Source: Pseudomonas soli (lineage in GTDB: Bacteria > Pseudomonadota > Gammaproteobacteria > Pseudomonadales > Pseudomonadaceae). From it: a stretch of DNA of 64,000 bases. Position numbers and translations under genes: made by a program. The notes below the pieces were generated by a model that saw only the letters and a program-made list of their open reading frames with translations, was not told where the DNA came from and made no database searches. The stretch is taken from the NCBI RefSeq assembly GCF_900110655.1, contig NZ_FOEQ01000007.1, forward strand, positions 271,504-335,503. Reading direction: 5' to 3'. Positions 16,550 through 25,197 of this stretch are shown piece after piece. Each line of letters begins with the position of its first letter. Positions within the stretch are counted from its first letter, which is position 1.

Positions 16550-18853
16550 TCAGGCCGAAGCGCGCAACTCGCGGGCAGCGGCGACCATGTTCACCAACGC
16601 CGCCTCGGTTTCCGGCCAGCCACGGGTCTTCAAGCCGCAATCCGGGTTCACCCACAACCGCTCGGCCGGAATCCGCTGGGCAGCCTTGCGCAGTAGCTTG
16701 ACCATCTCTTCCCTGGCGGGCACCCGCGGTGAGTGGATGTCGTACACGCCCGGGCCGATCTCGTTCGGGTAAGCGAACTGCTCGAACGCCTCCAGCAGTT
16801 CCATGTCCGAACGCGAGGTCTCGATGGTGATCACATCCGCATCCATCGCCGCGATCGACTCGATCACATCGTTGAACTCGCTGTAGCACATGTGGGTGTG
16901 GATCTGCGTCTCGTCCCGCACACCCGAGGCACACAGGCGAAACGCCTCGGTGGCCCACTCCAGGTAGCGCGGCCAGGCGCTGCGGCGCAGCGGCAGGCCC
17001 TCGCGGAAAGCGGCTTCGTCGATCTGCACGATCTTGATGCCGGCGGCCTCCAGGTCCAACACCTCGTCACGCAGCGCCAGCGCCAGCTGCTGTGCCTGCA
17101 CCTCGCGGCTCACGTCCTCGCGAGGGAACGACCACATCAGCATGGTCACCGGGCCGGTCAGCATGCCCTTCATCACCTTGCGGGTAAGGCCCTGGGCGTA
17201 GGTGATCCAGGCCACGGTCATCGCCTTCGGGCGACTCAGGTCACCGAAGATCACCGCCGGCTTCACGCAACGCGAACCGTAGCTCTGTACCCAGCCGAAA
17301 CGGGTGAACATGTAGCCGTCCAGTTGCTCAGCGAAGTACTCGACCATGTCGTTGCGCTCGGCCTCGCCGTGCACCAGCACATCCAGACCGAGGTTTTCCT
17401 GGATCTCAACCGCATGGCGAATCTCGCTGTGCATGGCCTCGATATAGTCGGCCTCGGTCAGCGTGCCCTGCTTGAACGCCTGGCGCGCCAGGCGGATGGC
17501 CGCGGTCTGCGGGAACGAACCGATGGTGGTGGTCGGAAACGCCGGCAGGTTCAGCCCGGCGCGCTGCTTGGCGATGCGCTGCTCGAAAGCGGTGGCGCGC
17601 TGGCTGTCGGTTGGCTTGATCGCGGCGACGCGGGCCTGCACCGCCGGCTTGTGAATCCGTGGCGAGGTGGCGCGGCTGTGCTGCACGGCGCGGCTCTGCG
17701 CCAGCGCCGCCAGCACCTCGTCGGCCTCGGGCTGGTTCAGTGCCTTGGCCAGCACCGCCACTTCCTGGCACTTCTGCACGGCGAACGCCAGCCAGCTTTT
17801 CAGCTCGTCATCGAGCTGGTCTTCACGGGCCAGGTCCACCGGGCTGTGCAGCAGCGAGCACGACGGCGCCACCCACAGGCGCTCGCCCAGGCGCTCATGG
17901 GCATGGCGCAGCACCTCCAGCGCCTTGTCCAGGTCGCAGCGCCAGACATTGCGGCCGTTGACCACGCCCAGCGACAGCACCTTGTAGGCCGGCAGACGAT
18001 CGAGGATGGTCGGGTACTGGTCCGGGGCACGCACCAGGTCGATGTGCAGGCCATCGACCGGCAGGTTGGCGGCCAGGCCGAGGTTGTCTTCGAGGCCGCC
18101 GAAGTAGGTGGCGATCAGTTTTTTCAGCGGCGCGCGCTGGAGGATGTTGTAGACCCGCTCGTAGGCGTTCTTCCAGTCCTGCGGCAGGTCGAGGGCGAGG
18201 ATCGGCTCGTCGATCTGCACCCACTCCACGCCCTGCACCGCCAGGCGGTTGAAGATCTGGTCATACAGCGGCAGCAGGCGGTCGAGCAGGTCGAGCTTGT
18301 CGAAGTCGGCACCCTTGGCCTTGCCCAGCCACAAATAGGTCAACGGGCCGATCACCACCGGCTTGACCGCATGGCCCAGGGCCCTGGCCTCCTCGACCTC
18401 CTCGAACAGCTGCTCCCAGCTCAGGGCGAATTGCTGGTCGGCGCTGAACTCGGGGACCAGGTAGTGGTAGTTGGTGTCGAACCACTTGGTCATCTCCTGG
18501 GCGTGGGCACCACCGCAGCAGCTGTCGCTTCGGTCCGTCGCCACGGCGCCTCGGGCCATGGCGAACAGGGTCTGCAGGGTCGGCTTGACAGCGTCCTTGG
18601 CACGGAAGCGTTCGGGGATCACGCCAAAGGTCAGCGAGTGGGTCAGCACCTGGTCGTACCAGGCGAAGTCGCCGACCGGCAGCAGGTCGATGCCGGCGTC
18701 CTTCTGCACCTGCCAGTGGGCGGCACGCAGCTCACGGCCCACAGCGCGCAGGCCAGCTTCGTTCAGCTCGCCCTGCCAGAACGCTTCCTGGGCTTTCTTC
18801 AACTCACGGTCGCGGCCGATGCGTGGGAAACCCAGGTTGTGTGCCAGTGCCAT
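16550..18853 (-). CDS. metE: Cobalamin-independent methionine synthase
   Basis: A 767-residue enzyme that transfers a methyl group from 5-methyltetrahydropteroyl-triglutamate to homocysteine. Both halves of the double barrel are present: the N-terminal half starts LAHNLGFPRIGRDRELKKA, the C-terminal half contains FPTTTIGSFPQTAAIR. The zinc ligands are His654 and Cys656 in HTHMCYSEFND and Cys739 in NPDCGLKTR, with the same spacing as in E. coli. It is divergent from the MTHFR-like gene at 19091, and tandem palindromes lie in the shared upstream region, so both are probably controlled by methionine status. Confidence 0.97.
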   Translation of the reverse strand: MALAHNLGFPRIGRDRELKKAQEAFWQGELNEAGLRAVGRELRAAHWQVQKDAGIDLLPVGDFAWYDQVLTHSLTFGVIPERFRAKDAVKPTLQTLFAMARGAVATDRSDSCCGGAHAQEMTKWFDTNYHYLVPEFSADQQFALSWEQLFEEVEEARALGHAVKPVVIGPLTYLWLGKAKGADFDKLDLLDRLLPLYDQIFNRLAVQGVEWVQIDEPILALDLPQDWKNAYERVYNILQRAPLKKLIATYFGGLEDNLGLAANLPVDGLHIDLVRAPDQYPTILDRLPAYKVLSLGVVNGRNVWRCDLDKALEVLRHAHERLGERLWVAPSCSLLHSPVDLAREDQLDDELKSWLAFAVQKCQEVAVLAKALNQPEADEVLAALAQSRAVQHSRATSPRIHKPAVQARVAAIKPTDSQRATAFEQRIAKQRAGLNLPAFPTTTIGSFPQTAAIRLARQAFKQGTLTEADYIEAMHSEIRHAVEIQENLGLDVLVHGEAERNDMVEYFAEQLDGYMFTRFGWVQSYGSRCVKPAVIFGDLSRPKAMTVAWITYAQGLTRKVMKGMLTGPVTMLMWSFPREDVSREVQAQQLALALRDEVLDLEAAGIKIVQIDEAAFREGLPLRRSAWPRYLEWATEAFRLCASGVRDETQIHTHMCYSEFNDVIESIAAMDADVITIETSRSDMELLEAFEQFAYPNEIGPGVYDIHSPRVPAREEMVKLLRKAAQRIPAERLWVNPDCGLKTRGWPETEAALVNMVAAARELRASA

Positions 18854-18912
18854 GTCGTGGTCCCTCGATCTTCTTAAAATGAATGAGGGAGATTCTGGGC
18901 TGCGGTTTAATG

Positions 18913-18946
18913 TGAGACAAACTCATTAAATTTGAGATGAACTCAA
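18913..18946. promoter_or_regulatory. Tandem TGAG-N5-CTCA operators between metE and the MTHFR-like gene
   Basis: TGAGACAAACTCA (18913-18925) and TTGAGATGAACTCAA (18932-18946) are two palindromes whose centres are 20 bases apart, close to two helical turns. The MetR consensus of enterobacteria is TGAA-N5-TTCA, so these could be sites of a MetR-like LysR regulator with altered half-sites; no metR gene is in this window. They lie 60-93 bases upstream of metE and about 150 upstream of the divergent gene. Confidence 0.6.
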
Positions 18947-19090
18947 GATTTGCTCATAGTGCCTTAGCCATGCCGTCGGCCAGGCATCGCAAATGTCTCA
19001 ATCAACATACTCCCCCGCGCAATCAGACATGCCCCAGCCGCCCACCTGTCGCACACTGCCACCCTGCCCCAACCCGGTAGCCCACACCCC

Positions 19091-20578
19091 ATGAGCCTGT
19101 TGAAAACGACCCTGGACGCCAACGCCTTCGCCTGCATCCTGGAGTTCGTGCCCAAGCCCAGCGCCGAGCGTTTCGCCACCCTCGACACCCTCATGGCCCG
19201 CACCCAGCTGTGCGGCTGGCCGCTGACCGTGGCCATCGGCGACCGCGTCGGCAGCGCCCTGGACATGTCGCCGCTGGACGCCTTCAACAGCCTGGCCGAG
19301 CCCGTCCCCGCCCTGCTGCACTTCTCAGGCAAGGACCGCGAGCGCCATGAACTCCTGGCGCAATTGCAGCGCATGGACGCCGCCGGCCTCGACCAACTGC
19401 TGCTGCTCACCGGCGACCGCCTGCCCGGCCACGTCCCGGGCGAGCGCCCGGTGCGCTACCTCGAATCCGTCGCCGCCCTGCAGATCGTCCGCCAGGCCCG
19501 CCCGCACTGGCTGCTGGCCGCCGCGCTCAACCCGTTCAAGTACCAGGAGGCCGAAGGCGGCGCGCAGTACAGCAAGGCTGAAAAGAAACTCGCCGCCGGA
19601 GCCGACCTGTTCATCCTGCAGCTCGGTTTCGATATCGATAAACACCAGGAAGCCTTCGACTGGATGCAGCGCCAGCCCCGCCCCAAGCCGCTGATGGCCT
19701 GCATCATGGCGCTGACCGAGGGCCGTGCCGGAATGCTCGAGCATGTCGCCGGGGTGACCGTCACGCCATCGATGCGCGCACTGCTGGCCGCCGAAGCAGC
19801 GGTTTCCAAGACCTACGCCAAGGAACGCGCCAACCAGCGCCTGGCCTTGCAGGTGATCGGCCTGAAATTGATGGGCTATGCAGGCGTGCACCTGTCCGGC
19901 ATCCACGAGGTGGCGCAGTTCGAGGCACTTGAGCAGACCATCGAGGTGCTGCAACCGCAGTTCAGCTCACTGCGGGACTGGGCCCCGGCCTGGGAAGCAG
20001 CCTGGCAGGCACCTGGCCTGACGCCGGTCACCTTCCATCCACCCGGACACGCCTGGCGCCTCGGGCAGCGGCAGATCACCGCCTCCAACAAGGAAAAGGT
20101 TCGCTATCACCTGCTGTCGGCGATGCACCACCAGCTGTTCAGCCGCACCACCGCCTTGAGCAAGGCCTTCGGCTGGGCCGTGACCCGGCCGCTATGGGCC
20201 AACCCCACGGCAGCGCAGTGGCTGCACCAGCTGGAACGGCGTATCAAACGGCCGATGGTGGGCTGCGATACCTGTGGCAGTTGCCGGCTGGAGGACACGC
20301 TGTATATCTGCCCCGAGACCTGCCCCAAGGGGCTGGCAAACGGGCCGTGCGGCGGCACCAGCCTGGACCGTTGCGAGTTTGGCGATCGGGAATGCGTGCA
20401 CAGCGCCAAGTACCGGCTGGCGGTGAGCGTGGGCAGGACCGAGGTGTTGCGTGAACGGCTGATTCCCTGTGTGCAGGTGGAGAACCGGCAGCGTAGTTCG
20501 TGGCCGGGGTGGTTCGAAGGGGGCACCTCGAGATCGCCCTCCCTGCAGCCTGACGTCGCTCCGGAGTTCAACGAGTAA
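19091..20578 (+). CDS. Methylenetetrahydrofolate reductase-like protein with Cys-rich C-terminal domain
   Basis: A 495-residue protein. Residues about 1-300 have the MTHFR (MetF) barrel pattern: CILEFVPKPSAERF near the start, DQLLLLTGDRLP, LAAALNPFKYQEAEGGAQYS and a lysine-rich FAD-side stretch. Residues about 390-460 form a cysteine-rich MTHFR C-terminal domain (GCDTCGSCRLED, CPETCPKGLANGPCGGT) likely to hold zinc or an iron-sulfur cluster, as in MetV-type partners. It probably supplies 5-methyl-THF to MetE encoded divergently. The last 30 residues are poorly conserved in appearance. A separate canonical metF would be expected elsewhere. Confidence 0.82.
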   Translation: MSLLKTTLDANAFACILEFVPKPSAERFATLDTLMARTQLCGWPLTVAIGDRVGSALDMSPLDAFNSLAEPVPALLHFSGKDRERHELLAQLQRMDAAGLDQLLLLTGDRLPGHVPGERPVRYLESVAALQIVRQARPHWLLAAALNPFKYQEAEGGAQYSKAEKKLAAGADLFILQLGFDIDKHQEAFDWMQRQPRPKPLMACIMALTEGRAGMLEHVAGVTVTPSMRALLAAEAAVSKTYAKERANQRLALQVIGLKLMGYAGVHLSGIHEVAQFEALEQTIEVLQPQFSSLRDWAPAWEAAWQAPGLTPVTFHPPGHAWRLGQRQITASNKEKVRYHLLSAMHHQLFSRTTALSKAFGWAVTRPLWANPTAAQWLHQLERRIKRPMVGCDTCGSCRLEDTLYICPETCPKGLANGPCGGTSLDRCEFGDRECVHSAKYRLAVSVGRTEVLRERLIPCVQVENRQRSSWPGWFEGGTSRSPSLQPDVAPEFNE

Positions 20579-20669
20579 TACGCTTGTCGGTAATCTCGTT
20601 ACTACCCTTGCCCAACAAACTGCTTTGCCTCATTGTACAGACCAATGTCATTACAAAGAGACTGCAAAC

Positions 20670-20909
20670 ATGGCGTCCATCAATGTACGTATCGACGACG
20701 ACCTCAAGGTACGCGCCTACCGTGAGCTGGAAAAGCTGGGTGTAACCCCCTCCGAGCTGATGCGCCAAGCGCTGCAATATGTTGCTGAGCGCGGGCAACT
20801 GCCTTTTAAACCCGTGTTAATGACCGAAGAGGACGAAGCACTGCTCGCCACGGTACGCGAACGCCTGGCCTCGCCGCAGAGGGTGAGGGTAACGCTGGAT
20901 GACCTATAA
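20670..20909 (+). CDS. relB: RelB/DinJ-family antitoxin
   Basis: A 79-residue protein with an N-terminal ribbon-helix-helix (MASINVRIDDDLKVRAYREL then LGVTPSELMRQALQYVAERG) that should bind the operon's operator, and a C-terminal tail (LASPQRVRVTLDDL) that neutralises the toxin. The start at 20670 matches the usual M-A-x-I-N-V-R-I-D-D family start. It overlaps relE by 11 bases. The ribosome site is weak (AAAGAG further upstream). Confidence 0.88.
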   Translation: MASINVRIDDDLKVRAYRELEKLGVTPSELMRQALQYVAERGQLPFKPVLMTEEDEALLATVRERLASPQRVRVTLDDL

Positions 20910-21189
20910 CCTCGATTTCGATGCGCGCGCACTCAAGGAATGGCAGAAGCTCGGCGACACCATTCGCCAACAGCTAAAGAAGAAGCTGGCAACCGTGTTG
21001 CTCAACCCGAGGGTCGAAGCGAACCGTCTGCACGGCTTCCCGGACTGCTACAAGATCAAGCTGCGCAGCAGCGGATATCGATTGGTCTATCAGGTCATCG
21101 ATCATCAAATCGTGGTGTTTGTGGTCGCCGTGGATAAACGTGAGCGAGATCAGGTTTACCGCAAGGCGGCCGAACGATTGACCGAGTAA
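20899..21189 (+). CDS. relE: RelE-family mRNA interferase toxin
   Basis: A 96-residue RelE toxin: YNLDFDARALKEWQKLG, then VEANRLHGFPDCYKIKLRSS, GYRLVYQVIDHQIVVFVVAV and KRERDQVYRKAAERL. The conserved basic and aromatic residues used for ribosome-bound mRNA cleavage (Lys, Arg in KIKLRSSGYRLVY and Tyr in DQVYRKA) are present, so the toxin looks intact. Overlap with relB couples translation. Confidence 0.9.
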   Translation: MTYNLDFDARALKEWQKLGDTIRQQLKKKLATVLLNPRVEANRLHGFPDCYKIKLRSSGYRLVYQVIDHQIVVFVVAVDKRERDQVYRKAAERLTE

Positions 21190-21424
21190 ATCAAGCCTTC
21201 CAGAGGCGAAAGCGCTGGCGCTCTCAAGGACACTATGAAGGTGCTATGAGGGCGCGAGATACATCTCGCAAACGTCCCGATGAGGCCAAGCACTGCCCAA
21301 ACCGGGACAATAGTCTGCAAGTCCACATAGCTGTCTTCACCATCCGTACCAGCTGTTTGTCATACGTACAGACATGCGCATTGATAAATGCAAATTGAGC
21401 GTATGTGACTCCGAGGAACTCCAA

Positions 21425-21706
21425 ATGACCGGCCTACTGACCCGAGCTGAACAGGCAGTGTCCACCACCACCATGGCCCGGGAGTTTGGCGCACGCTTGA
21501 AACAAGTGACCAGCACAGACGCCACTCATCTGGTCATATTCAAGGACAACGAACCCGCTGCGGTCCTGATGGGCGTGCAAGCCTACCAGGCCATGCTGGA
21601 CGAGCTCGCCGACCTGCGTGCCGAACGTCTCACCACCGAGCGCCTGCCCAGCCTCAATGATAAACACACCGTGAGCCTGGAGGAGATGGAGGCTCGCTTC
21701 AGGTAG
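21425..21706 (+). CDS. Phd/YefM-type antitoxin (orphaned)
   Basis: A 94-residue protein from the ATG at 21425, which follows GAGGAA by 7 bases; a longer in-frame ATG at 21374 has no ribosome site. It has the Phd-type fold pattern: an N-terminal DNA-binding part (TTMAREFGARLKQVT), the strand pair HLVIFKDNEPAAVLMGVQAYQ and a C-terminal toxin-binding tail (SLEEMEARFR). The cognate toxin gene just downstream is destroyed, so this antitoxin is probably left without a partner. Confidence 0.8.
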   Translation: MTGLLTRAEQAVSTTTMAREFGARLKQVTSTDATHLVIFKDNEPAAVLMGVQAYQAMLDELADLRAERLTTERLPSLNDKHTVSLEEMEARFR

Positions 21707-21712
21707 AAGCAC

Positions 21713-21909
21713 ATGATCTGGACTGTCAGGTTTCATCCCAACAGGAAGACAATCTTCTGTAACTTGGCCGCGCCGAAGCTCAGCGGGTCCTTAAAGTCGT
21801 ACGCGAGCGCATCGCTCAAGGTGAACCCGATAAGCTCGGTGTGCTGGTGCTCTGTATTGGCGCCAGGCGCGATGACGAGGTGCATGCCGCTGCCAATCGC
21901 CGTATATGA
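21713..21909 (+). pseudogene. Wrecked RelE/ParE-type toxin gene
   Basis: Six bases after the antitoxin stop, an ATG opens MIWTVRFHPN, a usual RelE/ParE start. The frame then shifts by two bases near 21742, passes an in-frame TAA near 21760 in the toxin frame, and continues as QRVLKVVRERIAQGEPDKLG followed directly by VLVLCIGARRDDEV then HAAANRRI and a stop at 21907-21909. The central catalytic part, normally about 25 residues with GYRRIRVGDYR-like sequence, is missing between these two stretches. The gene therefore carries a frameshift, a nonsense codon and an internal deletion. Confidence 0.8.
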
Positions 21910-21939
21910 GCCCTGCAAGAGCAGGAAGAACGGGGCAGA

Positions 21940-23148
21940 TTACTGTTCCCGTCCATCAACGGCAGCAACAGTGCCAGGCAAAGCCCCCCTGGCCGGCAAC
22001 CACACGGTGAAGGTAGTGCCATAGATCGCATCCGAACGCATGCCGATCCTGCCGCCATGCGCCTCGACAATCTGCTTGACGATGAACAAGCCCAAGCCCA
22101 CCGAACGCAGCGGATCCTCGCGCTCGCTGCCTCGCGTCATCGGCTCGAACAGCGTCGGGATCACCGCTTCAGCAATGGCCGGCCCGTGATTGTGAACGCT
22201 CAAGGTCGCGCCTTCGTCCGTCAGGTCGGTGGTCACGGTGATCGGTAAGCCCGGGGCGCCATAGGCCACGCTGTTGGCGACCAGGTTGCCGAGCATCTGC
22301 TGCAAGCGGTCCTGGTCCACTTCGAAGGTGCCATGCCCGCGCGAATAATGGCGAATACCGGCCTGGGCGAAGGCCACCCTGAGCTCGCTCACGCACTGGT
22401 CCACCGCCTGGCGCAAATCGACCTGCTGACGCGTCACGCGGATGCCCTGCCCTAGCCTGATCGAGGCGAAGTCCAGCAGGTCGACGATCATCCGCTGCGC
22501 CCGGTCGGCGGCACTGCCGATGCTGCCCAGCAAGCGCCGGGCCCGGTCGCTGTCGGCATCGCGTTCGAGCAGTTCGGTCGCCATCTTGATGGCCGTCATC
22601 GGGTTCTTCAGGTCATGGCTGGCGACCGCGACCATCTGCTCGGCGAGGATGGCGCGGCGCTCGGCGTTTTCATAGGCAGCGGCAAGTTCGGCCTGTGCCC
22701 GTTGCAGGGCGGCCTCGGCGCTGACCTTCTGCGCCAGCAGCTCTTCGGCGCGCTGCATGGCCACCAGCGCCGCCCGTTCGTTGCGGTCCCGCTCGCCGGT
22801 GCCGAGCAGCGCCAGGTGGTAGCGCACCCCCTCGGCGGTTTCACGCCGCACCCCGTTGAGCAGCATGGCCAGCAGGTGCCCATCGCGATGGCGCAGTTCG
22901 AGCTTCACCTCCGACACCGAGCCCTGCAGGTTCATCAACGGCCCCCAGTGCGTGAGCTGGAACGCCCGCCCCGCAGCCGTCAGCAACTGATCGAAACTGC
23001 GCGCCTGCAACGCCGCCGGGTCATGCCCCAGCCACTGGCTGAACGTCTGGTTGCAGCGCAGCACGGTGCCATCCGCGGCCATGACGACCAGCCCGCACGG
23101 CGCATGCTCGAACAACGACTCATCGAACAACAAGGCGGCGTCATTCAT
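21940..23148 (-). CDS. PAS-domain sensor histidine kinase
   Basis: A 402-residue soluble kinase without transmembrane segments. Residues about 10-120 form a PAS domain (FEHAPCGLVVMAADGTVLRC, SFDQLLTAAGRAF), 125-170 a coiled coil, 171-235 the dimerisation domain with phospho-acceptor His178 (VASHDLKNPMTAI), and 275-387 the ATPase domain with N-box NLVANSVAYG and G2 box GLGLFIVKQI. It overlaps the upstream RsbQ-like hydrolase gene by 8 bases, so the two are translated together. I used the ATG at 23148. No response-regulator gene adjoins it. By analogy with RsbQ-RsbP the hydrolase may produce or deliver the ligand for the PAS domain; that is inference. Confidence 0.9.
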   Translation of the reverse strand: MNDAALLFDESLFEHAPCGLVVMAADGTVLRCNQTFSQWLGHDPAALQARSFDQLLTAAGRAFQLTHWGPLMNLQGSVSEVKLELRHRDGHLLAMLLNGVRRETAEGVRYHLALLGTGERDRNERAALVAMQRAEELLAQKVSAEAALQRAQAELAAAYENAERRAILAEQMVAVASHDLKNPMTAIKMATELLERDADSDRARRLLGSIGSAADRAQRMIVDLLDFASIRLGQGIRVTRQQVDLRQAVDQCVSELRVAFAQAGIRHYSRGHGTFEVDQDRLQQMLGNLVANSVAYGAPGLPITVTTDLTDEGATLSVHNHGPAIAEAVIPTLFEPMTRGSEREDPLRSVGLGLFIVKQIVEAHGGRIGMRSDAIYGTTFTVWLPARGALPGTVAAVDGREQ

Positions 23149-23953
23149 GGCCGAATCCATGCCCGGCGAAGAACGCATCCATCGCCGCCGCGCAGGCACC
23201 CGGGGCACTCAACTGCGGGTAATGGCCCATGTTGTCGATAAGGCTCAGCTGGCTGTCGGGGAGCACGCTGTGCAGGTACTCGCCTACGCCCACCGGCACC
23301 ACCGGGTCGCCCGTGCATTGCACGATCAGCGTCGGTACCGGCAGGCCGCTGACCTCCTGGCGGTGATCGGAGAGGAAGATGACCCGGGCAAAGTGCCGGG
23401 CGATCTGCGCGTCGGTGCGGCAAAAACTGCTGGTCAGCTCCGCCTCCAGCAATGGTTGCCCGGGCGTGCCCATCAGCGTCGGGGCCATGGAACTGGACCA
23501 GCCGAGGTAGTTGTCATCGAGAGTGGTGAGCAGCGCCTGGATTTCATCCGGCGCAAAGCCACCGGAGTACCCCGCCGAATCGATGTAGCAGGGCGAGCCG
23601 CCGATCATCACCAGGCCGGCAATCCGCCCGGGCCGCTGACGCTCGGCCAGCACGCCGATCATCGCGCTCACCGAGTGCCCGACCACGATCACCGGCCCCT
23701 CGGCATAAGCGTCGATCAGCTCGTTGAGGTCCGTGGCATAGCCCCAGAGCGACGCATATTTTTCCGCCGTGTAGGCCGCAAGGTCGGACTGACCGGCGCC
23801 AACCAGGTCGTAGCTGACCACGCGAAAGCGCGTGACCAGATGAGGCAGCAGGCAGCGCCACATCGACTGATCGCAGCCGAAGCCGTGAGACAGGATCAAG
23901 GTGGCACTGCCGTTCCCAGCGACGTGCACGTTGTTACGCTTTTGCAGGGTCAT
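23141..23953 (-). CDS. RsbQ/KAI2-like alpha/beta hydrolase
   Basis: A 270-residue single-domain alpha/beta hydrolase. The catalytic triad is Ser94 (VVGHSVSAMIG), Asp216 (CTGDPVVPV) and His244 (NMGHYPQLSAP); the oxyanion loop is SHGFGCDQSMW. Spacing and motifs match RsbQ of Bacillus and the plant karrikin/strigolactone receptors KAI2 and D14 (Ser-95, Asp-217, His-246 region). RsbQ acts with the PAS-phosphatase RsbP in energy-stress signalling; here the partner is a PAS histidine kinase whose gene overlaps the stop. This is the first gene of the two-gene unit. Confidence 0.88.
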   Translation of the reverse strand: MTLQKRNNVHVAGNGSATLILSHGFGCDQSMWRCLLPHLVTRFRVVSYDLVGAGQSDLAAYTAEKYASLWGYATDLNELIDAYAEGPVIVVGHSVSAMIGVLAERQRPGRIAGLVMIGGSPCYIDSAGYSGGFAPDEIQALLTTLDDNYLGWSSSMAPTLMGTPGQPLLEAELTSSFCRTDAQIARHFARVIFLSDHRQEVSGLPVPTLIVQCTGDPVVPVGVGEYLHSVLPDSQLSLIDNMGHYPQLSAPGACAAAMDAFFAGHGFGHE

Positions 23954-24343
23954 TACCTATCCCGATGTCGTGCAACGTTGTGCTGAGCAGTGCCGAGCGG
24001 TCCATGCTGCTGGTGAGAATAGTCGAGGCGTGGGGCGGGTGGCTTGGATTGGCCGGCGGGTTGGGGCGGCCAATGAAGCAGCAGTGCGCGGGGCTCGACG
24101 TCACGGGCGCACCGGGTGGATCGGGGTTGAACTGGTGGACACCATACGCGATATGGGTGGAAAGAGGGCGGATTTTGCGGGGCATCGCCGCCTTTTGAGT
24201 GAAGGCGTGTGGGAATCATCCCTCAATTGAAAGGATTGGGACGAATAGGCCCCTTAGGCAAGAGGGCATCTGACCAGGAGTGGATAATCCACAACCAATC
24301 TGCCTTTTTGAACACATCCGACCTATGACAAGCCATCCTAGTC
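23954..24343. other. Intergenic region between divergent accessory units
   Basis: This gap separates the leftward hydrolase-kinase pair from the rightward HTH-NTase-PP2C operon. I see no convincing coding frame; several short frames have no ribosome sites. From about 24220 the composition becomes markedly AT-richer, suggesting this is the left boundary of the inserted operon. Confidence 0.4.
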
Positions 24344-24399
24344 TTGACATCTGCAAGCGAACGAAGCTTAAAGTGTCCACGTTTCATGGAATGTGGACA
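24344..24399 (+). promoter_or_regulatory. Promoter with overlapping 7-bp inverted-repeat operator
   Basis: A perfect -35 hexamer TTGACA (24344-24349) is followed after 17 bases by CTTAAA (24367-24372), a weak -10. TGTCCAC (24374-24380) and GTGGACA (24393-24399) form a perfect 7-bp inverted repeat with a 12-base spacer, covering the expected transcription start near 24379. This is a textbook position for autorepression by the helix-turn-helix protein whose ATG follows at 24418. Confidence 0.6.
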
Positions 24400-24417
24400 G
24401 ACGGGATTTTTACTCGA

Positions 24418-25197
24418 ATGAAGAGTCAAGATATTTTGCTCCTGTTCAAGATGGCGAGCCTCTACGCTCAGGAAGAGAATTTGCTCATCGACACAGAGCA
24501 GCTCGACCGCGCCATCAAGAGCGCCATGCAGGCGCCTGACTGGGAATACGATCGAACGGGAAGATTTTTGAAGCCAAGCGGCGCTGGATATCCCGATACC
24601 GATTCGGCGCCAGCACTTTCCTATTCCAGTGCCGCCAAGGAAGCCTATTTGCTTATCACCGGCGGCGAAAGCTGGGAGGGCTGGAGCGATCCAGTCGAAC
24701 CGGTCGAGGCAGCGCTCTCGTCCTGGAGTGATCGCTACTCTGTCAGGTCGCTTTCAGCATCGCTGGGCCTGAGTAAGAGCGAAGTGTCGAACGCCATGGG
24801 CAGATGTCGCGAATCGGGCCTGCTGATCAACGATCATGCTACCGGGCTCCCGAAGGTCAATCGCCGTGAGCTGCTCAAACTTGCCGAGCACGCCTTGAAG
24901 TACTTTTTCCCGGTACGACCGGGTGCTTTGGTTCGTGGAATACCGACCGGCTTCGCCGCTCCCGCGTTGAGCCGCAACATCCGCAGTGCTGGGGAAACCC
25001 TCTACGTTTGGCCCGACCCACTAGGGATCGAGCGCGGCCAGCTGATAGAGCCGCTCTACAAAACGGTCCCCCATGCGGTGAAACAGGACCGTACGCTGTA
25101 CCACTACCTGGCCCTGGTTGATGCAATACGTGTGGGTGGCCCTCGCGAAACCAGTGTCGCGGTAGGCATTCTCAAAGCTGGATTGGGGCTGAAGTAA
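24418..25197 (+). CDS. Winged-helix DNA-binding protein, probable antitoxin of the NTase
   Basis: A 259-residue protein from the ATG at 24418 (MKSQDILLLFKMASL); an upstream in-frame ATG at 24280 lies before the promoter. A MarR-like winged helix lies at about 148-195 (YSVRSLSASLGLSKSEVSNA, then MGRCRESGLLINDHATGLP). The C-terminal part contains a conserved-looking stretch, GETLYVWPDPLGIERGQLIE then LYKTVPHAVKQDRTLYHYLA and LVDAIRVGGPRE. Proteins of this kind are encoded next to AbiEii-like nucleotidyltransferases in many bacteria and resemble AbiEi-type antitoxins in arrangement. The stop codon is immediately followed by the NTase ATG. It probably represses the operon through the inverted repeat at 24374-24399. 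Confidence 0.78.
   Translation: MKSQDILLLFKMASLYAQEENLLIDTEQLDRAIKSAMQAPDWEYDRTGRFLKPSGAGYPDTDSAPALSYSSAAKEAYLLITGGESWEGWSDPVEPVEAALSSWSDRYSVRSLSASLGLSKSEVSNAMGRCRESGLLINDHATGLPKVNRRELLKLAEHALKYFFPVRPGALVRGIPTGFAAPALSRNIRSAGETLYVWPDPLGIERGQLIEPLYKTVPHAVKQDRTLYHYLALVDAIRVGGPRETSVAVGILKAGLGLK

Noticed and set aside
20579..20669. Possible operator half-sites TTGTA...TACAA before relB
   Set aside because: Arms are only five bases with a long spacer, and no promoter fits; below the level I would annotate.
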